This document shows, piece by piece, positions 24,350-33,659 of a DNA stretch of 64,000 nucleotides. This DNA comes from Paraglaciecola chathamensis S18K6 (lineage in GTDB: Bacteria; Pseudomonadota; Gammaproteobacteria; Enterobacterales; Alteromonadaceae). A model generated the notes under the pieces. The model saw only the letters and a list, made by a program, of their open reading frames with translations. It was not told the DNA's origin and did no database searches. Numbering within the stretch: position 1 is the stretch's first letter; the number at the start of each line of letters is the position of its first letter. Location of the stretch: NCBI GenBank assembly GCA_000314955.1, contig BAEM01000022.1, positions 244,754 through 308,753 on the forward strand. Direction: 5' to 3'. The translations under genes and the position numbers were made by a program.

Positions 24350-24845
24350 CTGAGTAAATGGGATCGAGTTCGATCCCCAGAGAATCGATGAACATTCGGT
24401 CAAATAAATTAATTCAAAAAAGTGTTTTCCTCTATTGCAAGTTATCAACATCAATGCTCGGGTAGATAAACTGTGCGTTTTACAACCAACCGGAAAATAG
24501 TGAGTCATATCAAGCGATTAAGGTATAATTATCGAGAACTCAACAAGGTTATCCACAGATTCAGTGGATAACACGGGTATAAAACACAGTGAATGTGCAT
24601 AACAGACTAAGAATTTGTGAATAAGCAACATTTGATTTGATCGATCATGCTGGGTATGCGATCAGTAATTAAACGACCAGTGTTGAATAAATAAACATGG
24701 TCCAACCATTGGGCTTTATACCCATTCCAATAAATAATAACCCCTTCATCGCTACAAATATGTCAGCTCACTCAAGCATAAATACTTGCGTTGTGGAGCA
24801 AACCCAGCAAAATAACCACTTCACATTTCTAACAACGGATCGTTC
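24350..24845. other. Intergenic stretch with DnaA-box cluster and GATC sites
   Basis: 496 bp without a gene. Within it the segment 24549-24624 holds a cluster of DnaA-box-like 9-mers (listed separately) and GATC occurs at 24639, 24643 and 24660. Two further GATC lie near 24362 and 24373. It separates the patatin gene from the ACT-domain gene and must include the latter's promoter. Confidence 0.5.
24549..24624. promoter_or_regulatory. Cluster of four DnaA-box-like 9-mers
   Basis: TTATCCACA (24549-24557, plus strand, perfect), AGTGGATAA (24563-24571, minus, one mismatch), TGTGCATAA (24594-24602, minus, fits TTWTNCACA) and TGTGAATAA (24616-24624, minus, fits). The first two form an inverted pair. 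A weaker fifth, TTATCAACA, is at 24442-24450. Confidence 0.6.
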
Positions 24846-25229
24846 ATGCCCAAACAGACTTTAGCTTTACACCCAGCGCATTTTTGTATTCATAGCTTAG
24901 ATCACGACGCGACTATTCCCAGTGCAGTACTGCAAGCCCCTATTTTCTTTATCGGTAAAACCGAAGATGAATTGAGTGTCGTCGTACCGGATAACATCGC
25001 GTTAAACAGTGAAGCCAGTGATGGCAATTGGCGCGCCCTTGAAGTGCTTGGCCCACTGAGTTTGTCTATGGTTGGTATAATGGCGCAGTTAGGATCTGTC
25101 TTTGCCAAAGCTAACGTAAGTATCTTCGTGGTATCGACCTTCGATACAGATTATTTTTTAATTAAACACAATGATTTGTCTAACGCGGTAGATGCCTTGC
25201 GCCGTGATGGCTATAAAGTGACCGAGTGA
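24846..25229 (+). CDS. ACT-domain protein (ACT_7 / CASTOR-like)
   Basis: 127 residues. The C-terminal half (about 60-127; LEVLGPLSLSMVGIMAQLGSVFAKANVSIFVVSTFDTDYFLIK) is a regulatory ACT domain of the kind found in aspartokinases and in stand-alone ACT_7 proteins. The N-terminal half is a related ACT-like fold. Such proteins bind amino acids or act as small sensors. The next gene begins 4 bp after its stop and probably depends on translational coupling. Confidence 0.85.
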   Translation: MPKQTLALHPAHFCIHSLDHDATIPSAVLQAPIFFIGKTEDELSVVVPDNIALNSEASDGNWRALEVLGPLSLSMVGIMAQLGSVFAKANVSIFVVSTFDTDYFLIKHNDLSNAVDALRRDGYKVTE

Positions 25230-25233
25230 TATT

Positions 25234-25734
25234 TTGCTCTCCTCTATTGTTCGCCCTGACGCCCCAAAAAAGTTTAATAAAGCGCTAGCCGTTAGCAGCC
25301 CACTGGCAGGCAAAATTGTGCCATTAGCGTCTATCCCTAATGCGCTCTTTAATCAAGGAATGTATGGACAAGGGGTCGCTATCGAGCCATCTGGATATCA
25401 GCTGCTTGCTCCCTATTCAGGTGTTATCACGTCGTTTCCACAAACGGGCCATTGCATTACGTTAACCGCGAAGAACGGTCTACGTTTTTATATGCAGCTG
25501 GGTATGGATAGTCACGCTATGATGGGTGAAGGATTTAAACGCGTGGCCAAAGTGGGCAAAGCCTATAAGACTGGTGAGGTGTTGTTGGAATTTGATTTGA
25601 TTAAAATGCGCCGGGCACTGCATAGCACATTATCCCCATTTACCGTTCAAAACCCGCAGAAACTGTCTTCTATTCAAGGCCATTATTATCAGGCCATAGC
25701 AGCGCAAGACGTTGCTATGACCCTGTTCGTTTAA
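25234..25734 (+). CDS. PTS EIIA(Glc)-like protein lacking the phospho-accepting His
   Basis: 166 residues aligning over the full length with EIIA-Glc (Crr): SPLAGKIVPL, GQGVAIEPSGYQLLAPYSGVI, TGHCITL, GEGFKRVAKVGKAYKTGEVLLEFD. His73 corresponds to E. coli His75, but the residue matching phospho-accepting His90 is Gln88 (FYMQLGMD where Crr has FVHFGID). It therefore cannot carry PTS phosphate in the usual way and may act as a fixed-state regulator. The start is TTG at 25234, 4 bp after the ACT gene. No ATG occurs before the conserved core. No ptsH or ptsI is nearby. Confidence 0.87.
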   Translation: MLSSIVRPDAPKKFNKALAVSSPLAGKIVPLASIPNALFNQGMYGQGVAIEPSGYQLLAPYSGVITSFPQTGHCITLTAKNGLRFYMQLGMDSHAMMGEGFKRVAKVGKAYKTGEVLLEFDLIKMRRALHSTLSPFTVQNPQKLSSIQGHYYQAIAAQDVAMTLFV

Positions 25735-25764
25735 CGTTTATTTTTTCTAAGCCTGGCGGCCTAA

Positions 25765-28020
25765 CTAAACTGAATAGTGCTTATTAATGGGTAACGCTCG
25801 AATACGCTTACCTGACGCGTGATAAATCGCATTAGTGACTGACGCCGCCACTGGCGGAACACCTGGCTCTCCCACGCCTCCAGGGGCCGCATCAGATTCA
25901 ACAATATGCGTCACAATTTTTGGGCTTTGGTGCATACGTAATACGGTGTAATCGTGATAATTCGATTGCTCAATTGCACCTTCTTTAATGGTAATCTCTC
26001 CCATTAACGCAATCGATAACCCAAATATCATCGCGCCTTCTTGTTGTGATTTCACCCTATCAGGATTCACCACGCGACCGGCATCAATCACCGAATGCAT
26101 TTCAAGCACTGTCACCTTGTCATTTTCTACTTTAACCTTTGTGGCCACAGCTACATAAGAAACGAAACTACGGTGAACACTGATCCCCCATCCTTCGTTT
26201 TCAGATGTCGAGTTATTCGCGCCTGATTTTGCTAACAGCATATTCAACACATTTTTTAAGCGCTTCGTTTCAATAGGGAAATTATCGTACGATTCACCAT
26301 AATTCTCATATTGAAAACCTTGGGTTTTTGGATCAACAATGCGGTCCTCGCCTATCAGGTTTAGCCACATATCACTGGTGCTTATGCCTGCCTTTGTTGC
26401 CACTTCGTCTACGAATGAGCCAATAGCAAAACCGTGCTGAATATTACTTACGGATCGGATCCACCCGATACGCACATGTGCCGGCGCTTTATGTACTTCA
26501 CAAGAGAGGTTTTCAATCGCAAAAGGAAGATCACCAAAGCCTAACGACAATTCACCGGTTTGCGGTTCGTCTGTGGTGCCGGTAAATGTCCAGCTGATGC
26601 TTGGAAAGGCAGTGCGTTGTACCCAACTTGTTACCTTGCCTGAATCATCTAGCCCTGCTTGGAAATGCTGAGCACTTATCGCATGGTAATACCCATGGCG
26701 AATATCGTCCTCACGACTCCACACCACTTTAACCGGCTTGCCGGTTTTTTGTGCCAATATCGCTGCTTCCACTGAAAAATCGGGTTTCGATTTACGCCCA
26801 AATCCGCCGCCTAGCAGGGTCACATTAACTTTGACCATGCTTTTATCAATGCCTAATGCGCCAGCTACATTTTGTTGGGTTGATTGTGGCGTTTGCGTGC
26901 AAGCCCACACTTCACACTGGCCATTTTTAAATACTGCTGTCGCCGCTGGTGGCTCCATTGGGGCATGCACTAAATAAGGTACAGTATAGGTTGCTGACAA
27001 GGTATTATTGGCCGAATCAAAGGCAGTATATGCATCGCCAGCACTGCGAATTGACTTTCCTTTAGTCACAATGCGCTTTTCGAGGTCAGCCAAATAAGCC
27101 GCTGAATCGTGGCGCTGGTTTTCGCCTAAATCCCACTGCATATTTAATGCTTGGCGTCCTTGCAAGGCTGACCATGTATTGTTGGCCAACACCGCAACCC
27201 CATTTAGGTTTTTAAACAACACCGGAAAGTGCTGCTTAGGCATTTCAATTACCTCAACCACATTCGCCACTTTTAAAGGGGCATCTTTATCGTAAGCTTT
27301 TACGGTGCAGCCCACCACAGGACATCGCTCAATAGTGGCGTACAACATATCCTCTAATTGCACATCTTGACCAAATACGGTGTCACCTGTTAGTACGTTG
27401 GGCAAATCAACAGAGGTGACCGGTTTACCGATCAATTTAAAATCTTTTGGCGATTTAAACGTTAGCGTTTTTACCTGCGGAACGTGTTGAGCGCTAGCCG
27501 CCTTGGCTAGCTCACCAAAGCCAAGGGTTTTGCCAGAGGGCTTATGTACAATCATGCCATTATCAGCGAACACGTCACTGACAGGTACATTCCACTTTTG
27601 TGCGGCGGCTTGTTCAAGCATGGTTCTGGCGGTTGCGCCCATCTCGCGCATGGTGGTGTAAAAACGACGAATTGAGCGCGAACCGTCAGTATTCTGGCTA
27701 CCGTACGCCTCATCTCCTAGCCCCTGCACTACATTAACCTTTGTCCAGTCAGCACATAGCTCTTCAGCCACAATTTGTGGAATACCGGTACGCACACCTT
27801 GGCCCATCTCACTGCGATGACAGACAATATTGACCGTGCCGTTATTGTCGATACTGACAAATAAATTCAGCGTGTTCGAACTGTCATCAGTTTCAGAAGC
27901 AGCCCAAACAGGTGATACGCCAGGCAATATAGTACCTAAAACAAAAGCACCACCAGCAACACTGGTATAACGCAAAAAGTCACGACGGCTAAGCGATTTT
28001 ATATCATTGTTAGTGCTCAT
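25765..28020 (-). CDS. Molybdenum hydroxylase large subunit (IorB-like), Tat-exported
   Basis: 751 residues. The N-terminus [21 protein letters not shown] is a twin-arginine signal, so the enzyme works in the periplasm. The remainder is an aldehyde oxidase/xanthine dehydrogenase-type molybdopterin-binding subunit of the isoquinoline 1-oxidoreductase beta family, with [12 protein letters not shown] (cofactor-binding loop), MEPPAATA, and the C-terminal [13 protein letters not shown] segment holding the catalytic Glu. The substrate cannot be read from the sequence. It would be an N-heterocycle or aldehyde. It is the last gene of the cluster and overlaps the iron-sulfur subunit gene by ATGA. Confidence 0.9.
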   Translation of the reverse strand: MSTNNDIKSLSRRDFLRYTSVAGGAFVLGTILPGVSPVWAASETDDSSNTLNLFVSIDNNGTVNIVCHRSEMGQGVRTGIPQIVAEELCADWTKVNVVQGLGDEAYGSQNTDGSRSIRRFYTTMREMGATARTMLEQAAAQKWNVPVSDVFADNGMIVHKPSGKTLGFGELAKAASAQHVPQVKTLTFKSPKDFKLIGKPVTSVDLPNVLTGDTVFGQDVQLEDMLYATIERCPVVGCTVKAYDKDAPLKVANVVEVIEMPKQHFPVLFKNLNGVAVLANNTWSALQGRQALNMQWDLGENQRHDSAAYLADLEKRIVTKGKSIRSAGDAYTAFDSANNTLSATYTVPYLVHAPMEPPAATAVFKNGQCEVWACTQTPQSTQQNVAGALGIDKSMVKVNVTLLGGGFGRKSKPDFSVEAAILAQKTGKPVKVVWSREDDIRHGYYHAISAQHFQAGLDDSGKVTSWVQRTAFPSISWTFTGTTDEPQTGELSLGFGDLPFAIENLSCEVHKAPAHVRIGWIRSVSNIQHGFAIGSFVDEVATKAGISTSDMWLNLIGEDRIVDPKTQGFQYENYGESYDNFPIETKRLKNVLNMLLAKSGANNSTSENEGWGISVHRSFVSYVAVATKVKVENDKVTVLEMHSVIDAGRVVNPDRVKSQQEGAMIFGLSIALMGEITIKEGAIEQSNYHDYTVLRMHQSPKIVTHIVESDAAPGGVGEPGVPPVAASVTNAIYHASGKRIRALPINKHYSV

Positions 28021-28517
28021 GCCTGCCCTCCTACTTCTTTTCCAAGGGAGTAATCAAACGCGCTTTGCTTATTTTTTGCTGCCGTTTTTATCGCTGCTTT
28101 AATACGTGGGTAGGTTCCGCAGCGACAAATATTGCCCTGCATATAGGAATCAATAGTTTCATCATCAGGATCAGGATGTTCGTTTAACAGCGCCACCGCA
28201 CTCATGATTTGGCCCGACTGGCAATAACCACACTGAGGCACATTGTGTTCAAGCCATGCTTGTTGCACTGGATGCTCAGCACTGGCAGACAAACCTTCTA
28301 TGGTGCTCACTTCTTTGTCTGCGATAGCGGATAAGGGCATAACACATGAACGAATAGGCTGGCCATCAAGGTGCACTGTACAGGCACCACACTGTGCCAT
28401 GCCGCAGCCAAACTTGGTGCCTGTCATACCAAGAATATCCCGCAACGCCCAAAGCAAAGGCATATTCGGGTCAACATCTATTTCAACTGGTTTGCTGTTC
28501 AAATTAAAACGAATCAT
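28017..28517 (-). CDS. [2Fe-2S] subunit of the molybdenum hydroxylase (IorA-like)
   Basis: 166 residues. The plant-type [2Fe-2S] motif [18 protein letters not shown] (residues about 36-53) with a fourth Cys at RSC, and the second cluster motif [12 protein letters not shown] plus [12 protein letters not shown], are both complete. It carries electrons from the molybdenum site. It has no signal peptide and is presumably exported as a passenger with the Tat-targeted large subunit. It is translationally coupled to that gene. Confidence 0.94.
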   Translation of the reverse strand: MIRFNLNSKPVEIDVDPNMPLLWALRDILGMTGTKFGCGMAQCGACTVHLDGQPIRSCVMPLSAIADKEVSTIEGLSASAEHPVQQAWLEHNVPQCGYCQSGQIMSAVALLNEHPDPDDETIDSYMQGNICRCGTYPRIKAAIKTAAKNKQSAFDYSLGKEVGGQA

Positions 28518-28545
28518 TTAACACTCCATATGGGTGATGTTTTAT

Positions 28546-29232
28546 TTAGTTTTTTTGGTCCTGCCCCATTGACTGGTGCCACTGTTGTAGCTCCAACTGG
28601 GTATCTATATCAAATTGGGCGTTGGGTAGATCAATTGCCACAACAGATGCGCTGTATTGTTGCAATATTTTTCGTGCCCCGGTGTCTGCATCCAATTCAC
28701 TTAAAAGTGAAAAATACGTTCTAGGAAAAATAACCGGCGCGCCCAAAATACCCTTGTAGCGAGCAGCGATTATGTTTTCCGGATTAGCAGCACAATGATG
28801 CAACATTGTTGTTACCTGCTCACGCGTTATAGCGACCTGATCAGCTAAAGTCACCAATAAATGGGATGACTCGCTGTTCGCCTTTTGTACTCCAAACGCT
28901 ATCGTCGCCCCCATGCCTTGTTGCCATTGGGGAAAAATACAAGGCGATACGTAGTCAGGGACATAGGGTAATATGTGCGCGGCATTTGCCCCTAAAACAA
29001 GATTAAACTCGCAAAGCTCTCGTGTTAAATCGCCATGCTCTGTCAACTGTGTCAGTGTATGCGACAACATAGGTTGTCCGTTGACCTTCGCGAGTTGTTT
29101 AATTCCATTGAAACGCTTGCTCTGCCCTGCAGCCAGCATCAATGCCGCGACGTTGATTGAACTTGTGCTGTGTGAGCCAGTATTCTGTGAACTCGTGCTC
29201 TGTGAGCTTGCGCACTGTGAACCTGCGCTCAT
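28546..29232 (-). CDS. mocA: MocA-like molybdenum cofactor nucleotidyltransferase
   Basis: 228 residues. VAALMLAAGQSKRFNGIKQL (about 28-47) is the nucleotide-binding start of MobA/MocA-like transferases, followed by LVTLADQVAI (metal-binding Asp) and LGAPVIFPR. It would add CMP (or GMP) to molybdopterin for the IorAB enzyme. The first 25 residues are a Ser/Gln/Thr-rich extension not usual in the family, encoded by a 15-bp minisatellite at 29159-29233. The start overlaps the XdhC stop by ATGA, which supports it. Confidence 0.88.
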   Translation of the reverse strand: MSAGSQCASSQSTSSQNTGSHSTSSINVAALMLAAGQSKRFNGIKQLAKVNGQPMLSHTLTQLTEHGDLTRELCEFNLVLGANAAHILPYVPDYVSPCIFPQWQQGMGATIAFGVQKANSESSHLLVTLADQVAITREQVTTMLHHCAANPENIIAARYKGILGAPVIFPRTYFSLLSELDADTGARKILQQYSASVVAIDLPNAQFDIDTQLELQQWHQSMGQDQKN

Positions 29233-29233
29233 C
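29159..29233. repeat. 15-bp minisatellite, five units, at the mocA start
   Basis: Units 29159-29173, 29174-29188, 29189-29203, 29204-29218, 29219-29233, of the type GA(A/G)C(T/C)(T/C)GTGCTCTGT with drift. Each unit adds five residues (Ser/Gln/Thr-rich) to the MocA N-terminus without shifting frame. Confidence 0.8.
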
Positions 29234-30215
29234 GAGCGAGTATACCGCTAATAGATTGCCCGTCTTGCTGCTCAATAAACGCATGGGCTTCAGATAACAT
29301 TGACAGCGCAATCGACTCAGGTAACTCGCCACCTAAGCGTAATCCAATTGGATTGGCCAACGGTTTAACTAGGTTCTCTCTGGAGACTGGAATTAAACCA
29401 AGTACGCGATCTGTGCGATGCACTGGGCCAAGCATACCCACGTATTTGGCGCTACTGTGCTGAACTAACGCCAATGACGCTGCGTCTAGCTTGATGTTGT
29501 GCGTCATAATGATCGCCATATCAATGTGTTGTAACCATTTACTGTGCTCAAGTGACTCAATCGCTTCGCGCACTACATTCACCCCACTATCAAAATGGCC
29601 ACTTCGTGCATAACTGGTACGCGGGTCAACCAAGGTCACTTGCCAGCCAAGTTGCGCCGCAATTGCTACCACTGGCCGAGCATCCACTCCGCCCCCAAAC
29701 ACGGCCAAATGCGGAGCAGGTTTAAGAAGCTGTTTGAATACGCCCGCTTCGTGTTCAAGCACAGCATCAACGCTGGCTTCTCGCAGTATATTTTGTGGTG
29801 CTTTCTCATGTACTACTTGCCCATATTCTGCACTCTTATTGTTTTCAAGCAGAGAATAAAGTTCGCCCAACTGTAAATATTGGTTATGTTCATCTACTGG
29901 CTGCAATAAAATACGCACCATACCGCCGCAGCCAATGCCCAGTTTCCACGCCAAATCTTCTTCCTCACGCATATCGTATTCTACGATGCGATTGCGCCCA
30001 GAGTCCCAGCAGCGCCTTGCTTGCAACATAATGTCTGACTCTAAGCAACCACCGCTTAGCAGTCCGTAATACTGTCCTAAGTCGTTTATCATCATCATAG
30101 CGCCAGGCTTACGATATGAAGAGCCGTCGGTTTCTATGATGGTGGCCAATACCCATTTTTGCGTATTTCTACTGCTCTGCCACTGCTTTAACAATTGATT
30201 TAATCTATTTGCCAC
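29229..30215 (-). CDS. XdhC/CoxF-family cofactor maturation protein
   Basis: 328 residues. The N-terminal XdhC_CoxI domain (VLATIIETDGSSYRKPGAMMMI, LLSGGCLESD) and the C-terminal Rossmann-like domain (HLAVFGGGVDARPVVAIAAQLGWQVTLVDPR; NPIGLRLGGELPESIALSML) are both present. XdhC proteins bind the molybdenum cofactor, protect it and help sulfurate and insert it into the large subunit. The neighbours mocA (downstream, ATGA overlap) and the hydroxylase genes support this. Confidence 0.92.
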   Translation of the reverse strand: MANRLNQLLKQWQSSRNTQKWVLATIIETDGSSYRKPGAMMMINDLGQYYGLLSGGCLESDIMLQARRCWDSGRNRIVEYDMREEEDLAWKLGIGCGGMVRILLQPVDEHNQYLQLGELYSLLENNKSAEYGQVVHEKAPQNILREASVDAVLEHEAGVFKQLLKPAPHLAVFGGGVDARPVVAIAAQLGWQVTLVDPRTSYARSGHFDSGVNVVREAIESLEHSKWLQHIDMAIIMTHNIKLDAASLALVQHSSAKYVGMLGPVHRTDRVLGLIPVSRENLVKPLANPIGLRLGGELPESIALSMLSEAHAFIEQQDGQSISGILAR

Positions 30216-30240
30216 TTAACGACTACTCATGATTGGTTGT

Positions 30241-31629
30241 TTATTGTGAAGGCTCATTGCTTTGTGTCTTAAAAGAATGCGTCTTTGACGTTTGTGTCTT
30301 AGGGGGTTGTGTCGCTGATGCAACGGGTGATGAAGGCTCAGACGCCGCACGCTCCTTGCGTAAGTCAATCACCAAGGTTTCAGATATTTTGTCTTGGATC
30401 GCTTGACGATTCGGGTCCCAGTAAATTTGTAGAAAACCCAATAAACCGGTCGCAATACCCGCACCGTAACCACCGTAACGACCGAAGCTTTCCCATAGGT
30501 TCAAACTACTGCCATCGAGTTTAATCACTTGAATACCGAGTAAACGCTTACCAGGGGTTTGTCCTCTCCACCAAGCGGTGAAAATACTAAAGTAAAACGC
30601 AGCCCAACCAAAGCCAAGCCCTAAATCTGCAGCGATGCCTTGAAGCCACGCCAGAATACTCGGTGGTGACGAGCCCTGTGCACGTGGGCCCTCTATTTCG
30701 CTTAAGGCGTCAAAAAAGGATTGTGCATTTTCTTTTTGTTCAGCGCTTTGGCCAGCATTTTCGCTTTCAGCGTTAGTTTCAAGGTTGTCAGACAGAGCCT
30801 CACCTTCAGTACTTCCTTTAACGGCGTTTTCAAAGTCAATCTTATCCACCTCACTTTGTTCAATTTCGCTTTGTTTTGTATTGCTTTGCGAAAGGCGGTT
30901 CTGGCTATACATGCGCTCATACGTTTGTGTCATGGCAACTTCTAGCTGGCTTTTTTGCTGAGGAGATAAATCGTCACTGACTGCATCGCGATACCCACTA
31001 AACAGCTCTTCCGCAACCTTTTTATCTATGGGCATAGTCGCTAAATCCGTCGCGAGTTTTTCACCTAGCGTCGTCCAGCAAACTAACGGCTCAATGCACT
31101 TGCCGTATTCGATGTCTTTAGCCACGCTTTTCGTTTCAAATAGATATTTCGCGGTTAACCCTATCAACGCTAAATCTTCGACCTTATCCAACTCTAAATC
31201 GCCGAGTGCATCGTCTTCGACTAATTCTGAGCGCACTTTTTGATTTTCATCTGGGGTTTCTATCACCTCTTGGAAAAATTCAATACTTTGTGCAGCAATT
31301 AAAAACAGCAAAATGGCCGTGACAAATCGCAGGGAAATTCGCGCCACATTAAAGCGTTTTTTCTTCTTTAGGCGATTTCCCGCACGAAAAAAAGTCACAG
31401 CGGCAATAAGTGCCAAGAAAATATTACTTGCTTGACTCAACAAGGCGACTAGTGCAGCGTCGACCATCAGTGCGAAACCACGCTTAATAGGCCTTGCTAA
31501 AGGAGTGCCGAAAAGCGATTTAGACACGTGAAACGCGTAGGGCGTCACCTGGTTGCGGGTTTCTTTCTGAGTTAAATGAGAGGAGTCAATGGGCGCTTGG
31601 TCGGAAGAAGTTTGTGCTGATTCGCTCAC
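30241..31629 (-). CDS. RDD-family membrane protein of the hydroxylase cluster
   Basis: 462 residues. The RDD-type pattern starts at RPIKRGFALMVDAALVALL (residues about 42-60, with the Arg and Asp of the motif) followed by hydrophobic segments near 60-110. A long acidic, probably cytoplasmic stretch (about 120-330) is inserted before the second membrane part (FGWAAFYFSIFTAWWRGQTPGKRLLGIQVI; the PGKRLLGI segment is the family hallmark). The function of RDD proteins is poorly known. The tandem position with VWA and MoxR genes suggests a membrane platform for maturation or export of the hydroxylase. Confidence 0.83.
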   Translation of the reverse strand: MSESAQTSSDQAPIDSSHLTQKETRNQVTPYAFHVSKSLFGTPLARPIKRGFALMVDAALVALLSQASNIFLALIAAVTFFRAGNRLKKKKRFNVARISLRFVTAILLFLIAAQSIEFFQEVIETPDENQKVRSELVEDDALGDLELDKVEDLALIGLTAKYLFETKSVAKDIEYGKCIEPLVCWTTLGEKLATDLATMPIDKKVAEELFSGYRDAVSDDLSPQQKSQLEVAMTQTYERMYSQNRLSQSNTKQSEIEQSEVDKIDFENAVKGSTEGEALSDNLETNAESENAGQSAEQKENAQSFFDALSEIEGPRAQGSSPPSILAWLQGIAADLGLGFGWAAFYFSIFTAWWRGQTPGKRLLGIQVIKLDGSSLNLWESFGRYGGYGAGIATGLLGFLQIYWDPNRQAIQDKISETLVIDLRKERAASEPSSPVASATQPPKTQTSKTHSFKTQSNEPSQ

Positions 31630-31641
31630 GCGCCCACCTTT

Positions 31642-32820
31642 TTATTTTTTGTGTAGCGCTTTTATTGCCTCCCCTAAGCCGTCGATCGTCAAGGGATACA
31701 TGCGCTGTTCCATTATGTCCTGCATAATACCGATAGAGGCGTAGTAATTCCAATATTCTTGTGGCTGCGGGTTAAGCCAAATGCCGTGTTTGAAGTGCTG
31801 CAATATCCGCTGCATCCATAACGCCCCAGGCTCTTCGTTCCAATGCTCGACACTGCCCCCAGGATACGTAATTTCGTAAGGGCCCATGGTGGCGTCTCCA
31901 ACGAAAATAACCTTATAGTCAGAACCGTATTTATGAATCACATCAAACACAGACATAGTTTCTTTGCCGCGGCGTTTGTTGTCTTTCCACACGCCTTCGT
32001 ACACGCAGTTATGAAAGTAGAAATACTCTAAATGTTTAAATTCGGTATGCGCTGCTGAGAACAACTCTTCACACTCTTTGATGTGCGCATCCATAGAGCC
32101 ACCCACATCAAAAAACATCAACACCTTAATGGCATTACGCCGTACGGGCATCATTTGAATGTCTAACAAACCAGCGTTTTTAGCCGTGCCTTCAATTGTA
32201 TGCGGCATGTCTAATTCTTCACTGGTACCACTGCGGGCGAACTTACGCAGTTTTCTTAAGGCGATTTTGATATTGCGCGTGCCCAACTCAACATTACCAG
32301 CTAAGTCCTTAAACTCGCGTTTATCCCATACTTTCGCGGCAGAAAAGTTGCGGTTTTTGTCTTGGCCTATGCGCACCCCTTCAGGGTTGTAACCATTCGC
32401 TCCAAAGGGTGATGTGCCGCCGGTACCGATCCACTTATTGCCCCCTTGGTGACGTTTTTCCTGTTCAGCCAAACGCTCCTTCAAGGTTTTCATTAGCTCG
32501 TCTAAACCGCCAAGGGCTTTGATTTTTGCTTTTTCTTCTTCACTAAAGTGGCGCTCAATTTCTTTACGTAACCACTCATCAGGTATGTCTTTACCGAATA
32601 AATCAATTTGCTGAACGCCTTCGAAGTAATCGGCGAACGCTTTATCAAACTTGTCGTACTGACTCTCATCTTTGACCAGACACAAGCGCGCCAAGTAATA
32701 AAAAGCTTCAATATCAGCGAATACCACCCCTTTTTGCAGCGCACGGAGCAGATCCATCAACTCGCTCAGGCTGGTTTTGAGTTGGTACTCTCGTAATTTA
32801 AAAAAGAAATCGACCAACAT
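31642..32820 (-). CDS. CoxE-like VWA-domain protein
   Basis: 392 residues. The C-terminal half is a von Willebrand A domain with a metal-ion site beginning FFDVGGSMDAH (D-x-G-x-S), FYFHNCVYEGVWKDN and VIFVGDATMGPYEI. The N-terminal half is helical and charged. Such proteins pair with MoxR ATPases (CoxD/CoxE in CO dehydrogenase clusters) to activate or metallate enzymes. Its start codon overlaps the MoxR stop by one base (TAATG), so stoichiometric synthesis is likely. Confidence 0.9.
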   Translation of the reverse strand: MLVDFFFKLREYQLKTSLSELMDLLRALQKGVVFADIEAFYYLARLCLVKDESQYDKFDKAFADYFEGVQQIDLFGKDIPDEWLRKEIERHFSEEEKAKIKALGGLDELMKTLKERLAEQEKRHQGGNKWIGTGGTSPFGANGYNPEGVRIGQDKNRNFSAAKVWDKREFKDLAGNVELGTRNIKIALRKLRKFARSGTSEELDMPHTIEGTAKNAGLLDIQMMPVRRNAIKVLMFFDVGGSMDAHIKECEELFSAAHTEFKHLEYFYFHNCVYEGVWKDNKRRGKETMSVFDVIHKYGSDYKVIFVGDATMGPYEITYPGGSVEHWNEEPGALWMQRILQHFKHGIWLNPQPQEYWNYYASIGIMQDIMEQRMYPLTIDGLGEAIKALHKK

Positions 32821-33659
32821 TAGCGGCGCGCCATGAATACCAGTTTTTCAAAAAGGTGAATGTCTTGCTCGTTTTTCAACAACGCCCCATAAAGTGGCGG
32901 AATCGCTTTTTTGCTGTCTTTGTCTTTTAGCGCTTCAGGTGAGATGTCTTCAGCCACTAACAGCTTTAGCCAATCAATCAGTTCAGAAGTAGAAGGCTTT
33001 TTCTTTAACCCCGGGATATCACGTAAATTGAAGAATGATTCTAATGCCTGGGCCAATAAGTCTTTCTTAATGTCAGGGAAATGCACTTCAACAATACGGC
33101 GCATTTCTTCTTGATCTGGGAATTGAATATAATGAAAGAAACAGCGACGTAGAAAGGCATCAGGCAATTCTTTTTCATTGTTAGAGGTAATAATTACAAT
33201 GGGACGCTCAGTCGCTTTAACGGTTTCTCTGGTTTCGTAAACAAAGAACTCCATTTTATCCAGCTCTTGCAACAAATCATTCGGAAACTCGATATCTGCT
33301 TTGTCGATTTCATCAATTAACAATACTGGGCGATTGGTGTTTTCAAAGGCATGCCACAGCTTACCTTTAACGATATAGTTTTTTATATCATGTACTTTGT
33401 CATCCCCTAGCTGCGAATCACGTAAACGAGATACCGCATCATATTCGTAGAGACCTTGCTGGGCTTTGGTGGTCGACTTGATATGCCATTGAATTAACTC
33501 AGTGCCTAAACTCGCCGCTAACTCTTCGGCTAACATGGTTTTACCTGTGCCTGGTTCACCCTTTATTAACAGCGGACGCTCTAATGTAATCGCTGCGTTA
33601 ACGGCCAAACGTAGTTCATCGCTGGCAATATAGTTACTCGTTCCATTAAAAGACATCAA
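32820..33659 (-). CDS. MoxR-family AAA+ ATPase (CoxD-like)
   Basis: 279 residues. Walker A GEPGTGKTMLAEELA (residues about 37-51), Walker B VLLIDEIDKADIEFPND, sensor 1 PIVIITSNNEKELPDAFLRR and the arginine finger region are present. MoxR ATPases act as chaperones that, with a VWA partner, insert metal cofactors or activate complexes. This is the first gene of the seven-gene leftward cluster ending with iorB, all overlapping or within about 30 bp of each other. Confidence 0.93.
   Translation of the reverse strand: MMSFNGTSNYIASDELRLAVNAAITLERPLLIKGEPGTGKTMLAEELAASLGTELIQWHIKSTTKAQQGLYEYDAVSRLRDSQLGDDKVHDIKNYIVKGKLWHAFENTNRPVLLIDEIDKADIEFPNDLLQELDKMEFFVYETRETVKATERPIVIITSNNEKELPDAFLRRCFFHYIQFPDQEEMRRIVEVHFPDIKKDLLAQALESFFNLRDIPGLKKKPSTSELIDWLKLLVAEDISPEALKDKDSKKAIPPLYGALLKNEQDIHLFEKLVFMARR

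Noticed and set aside
24549..24663. Chromosomal oriC
   Set aside because: No dnaA, gidA/mnmG or other origin-linked gene is nearby and the AT-rich unwinding repeats are not evident.
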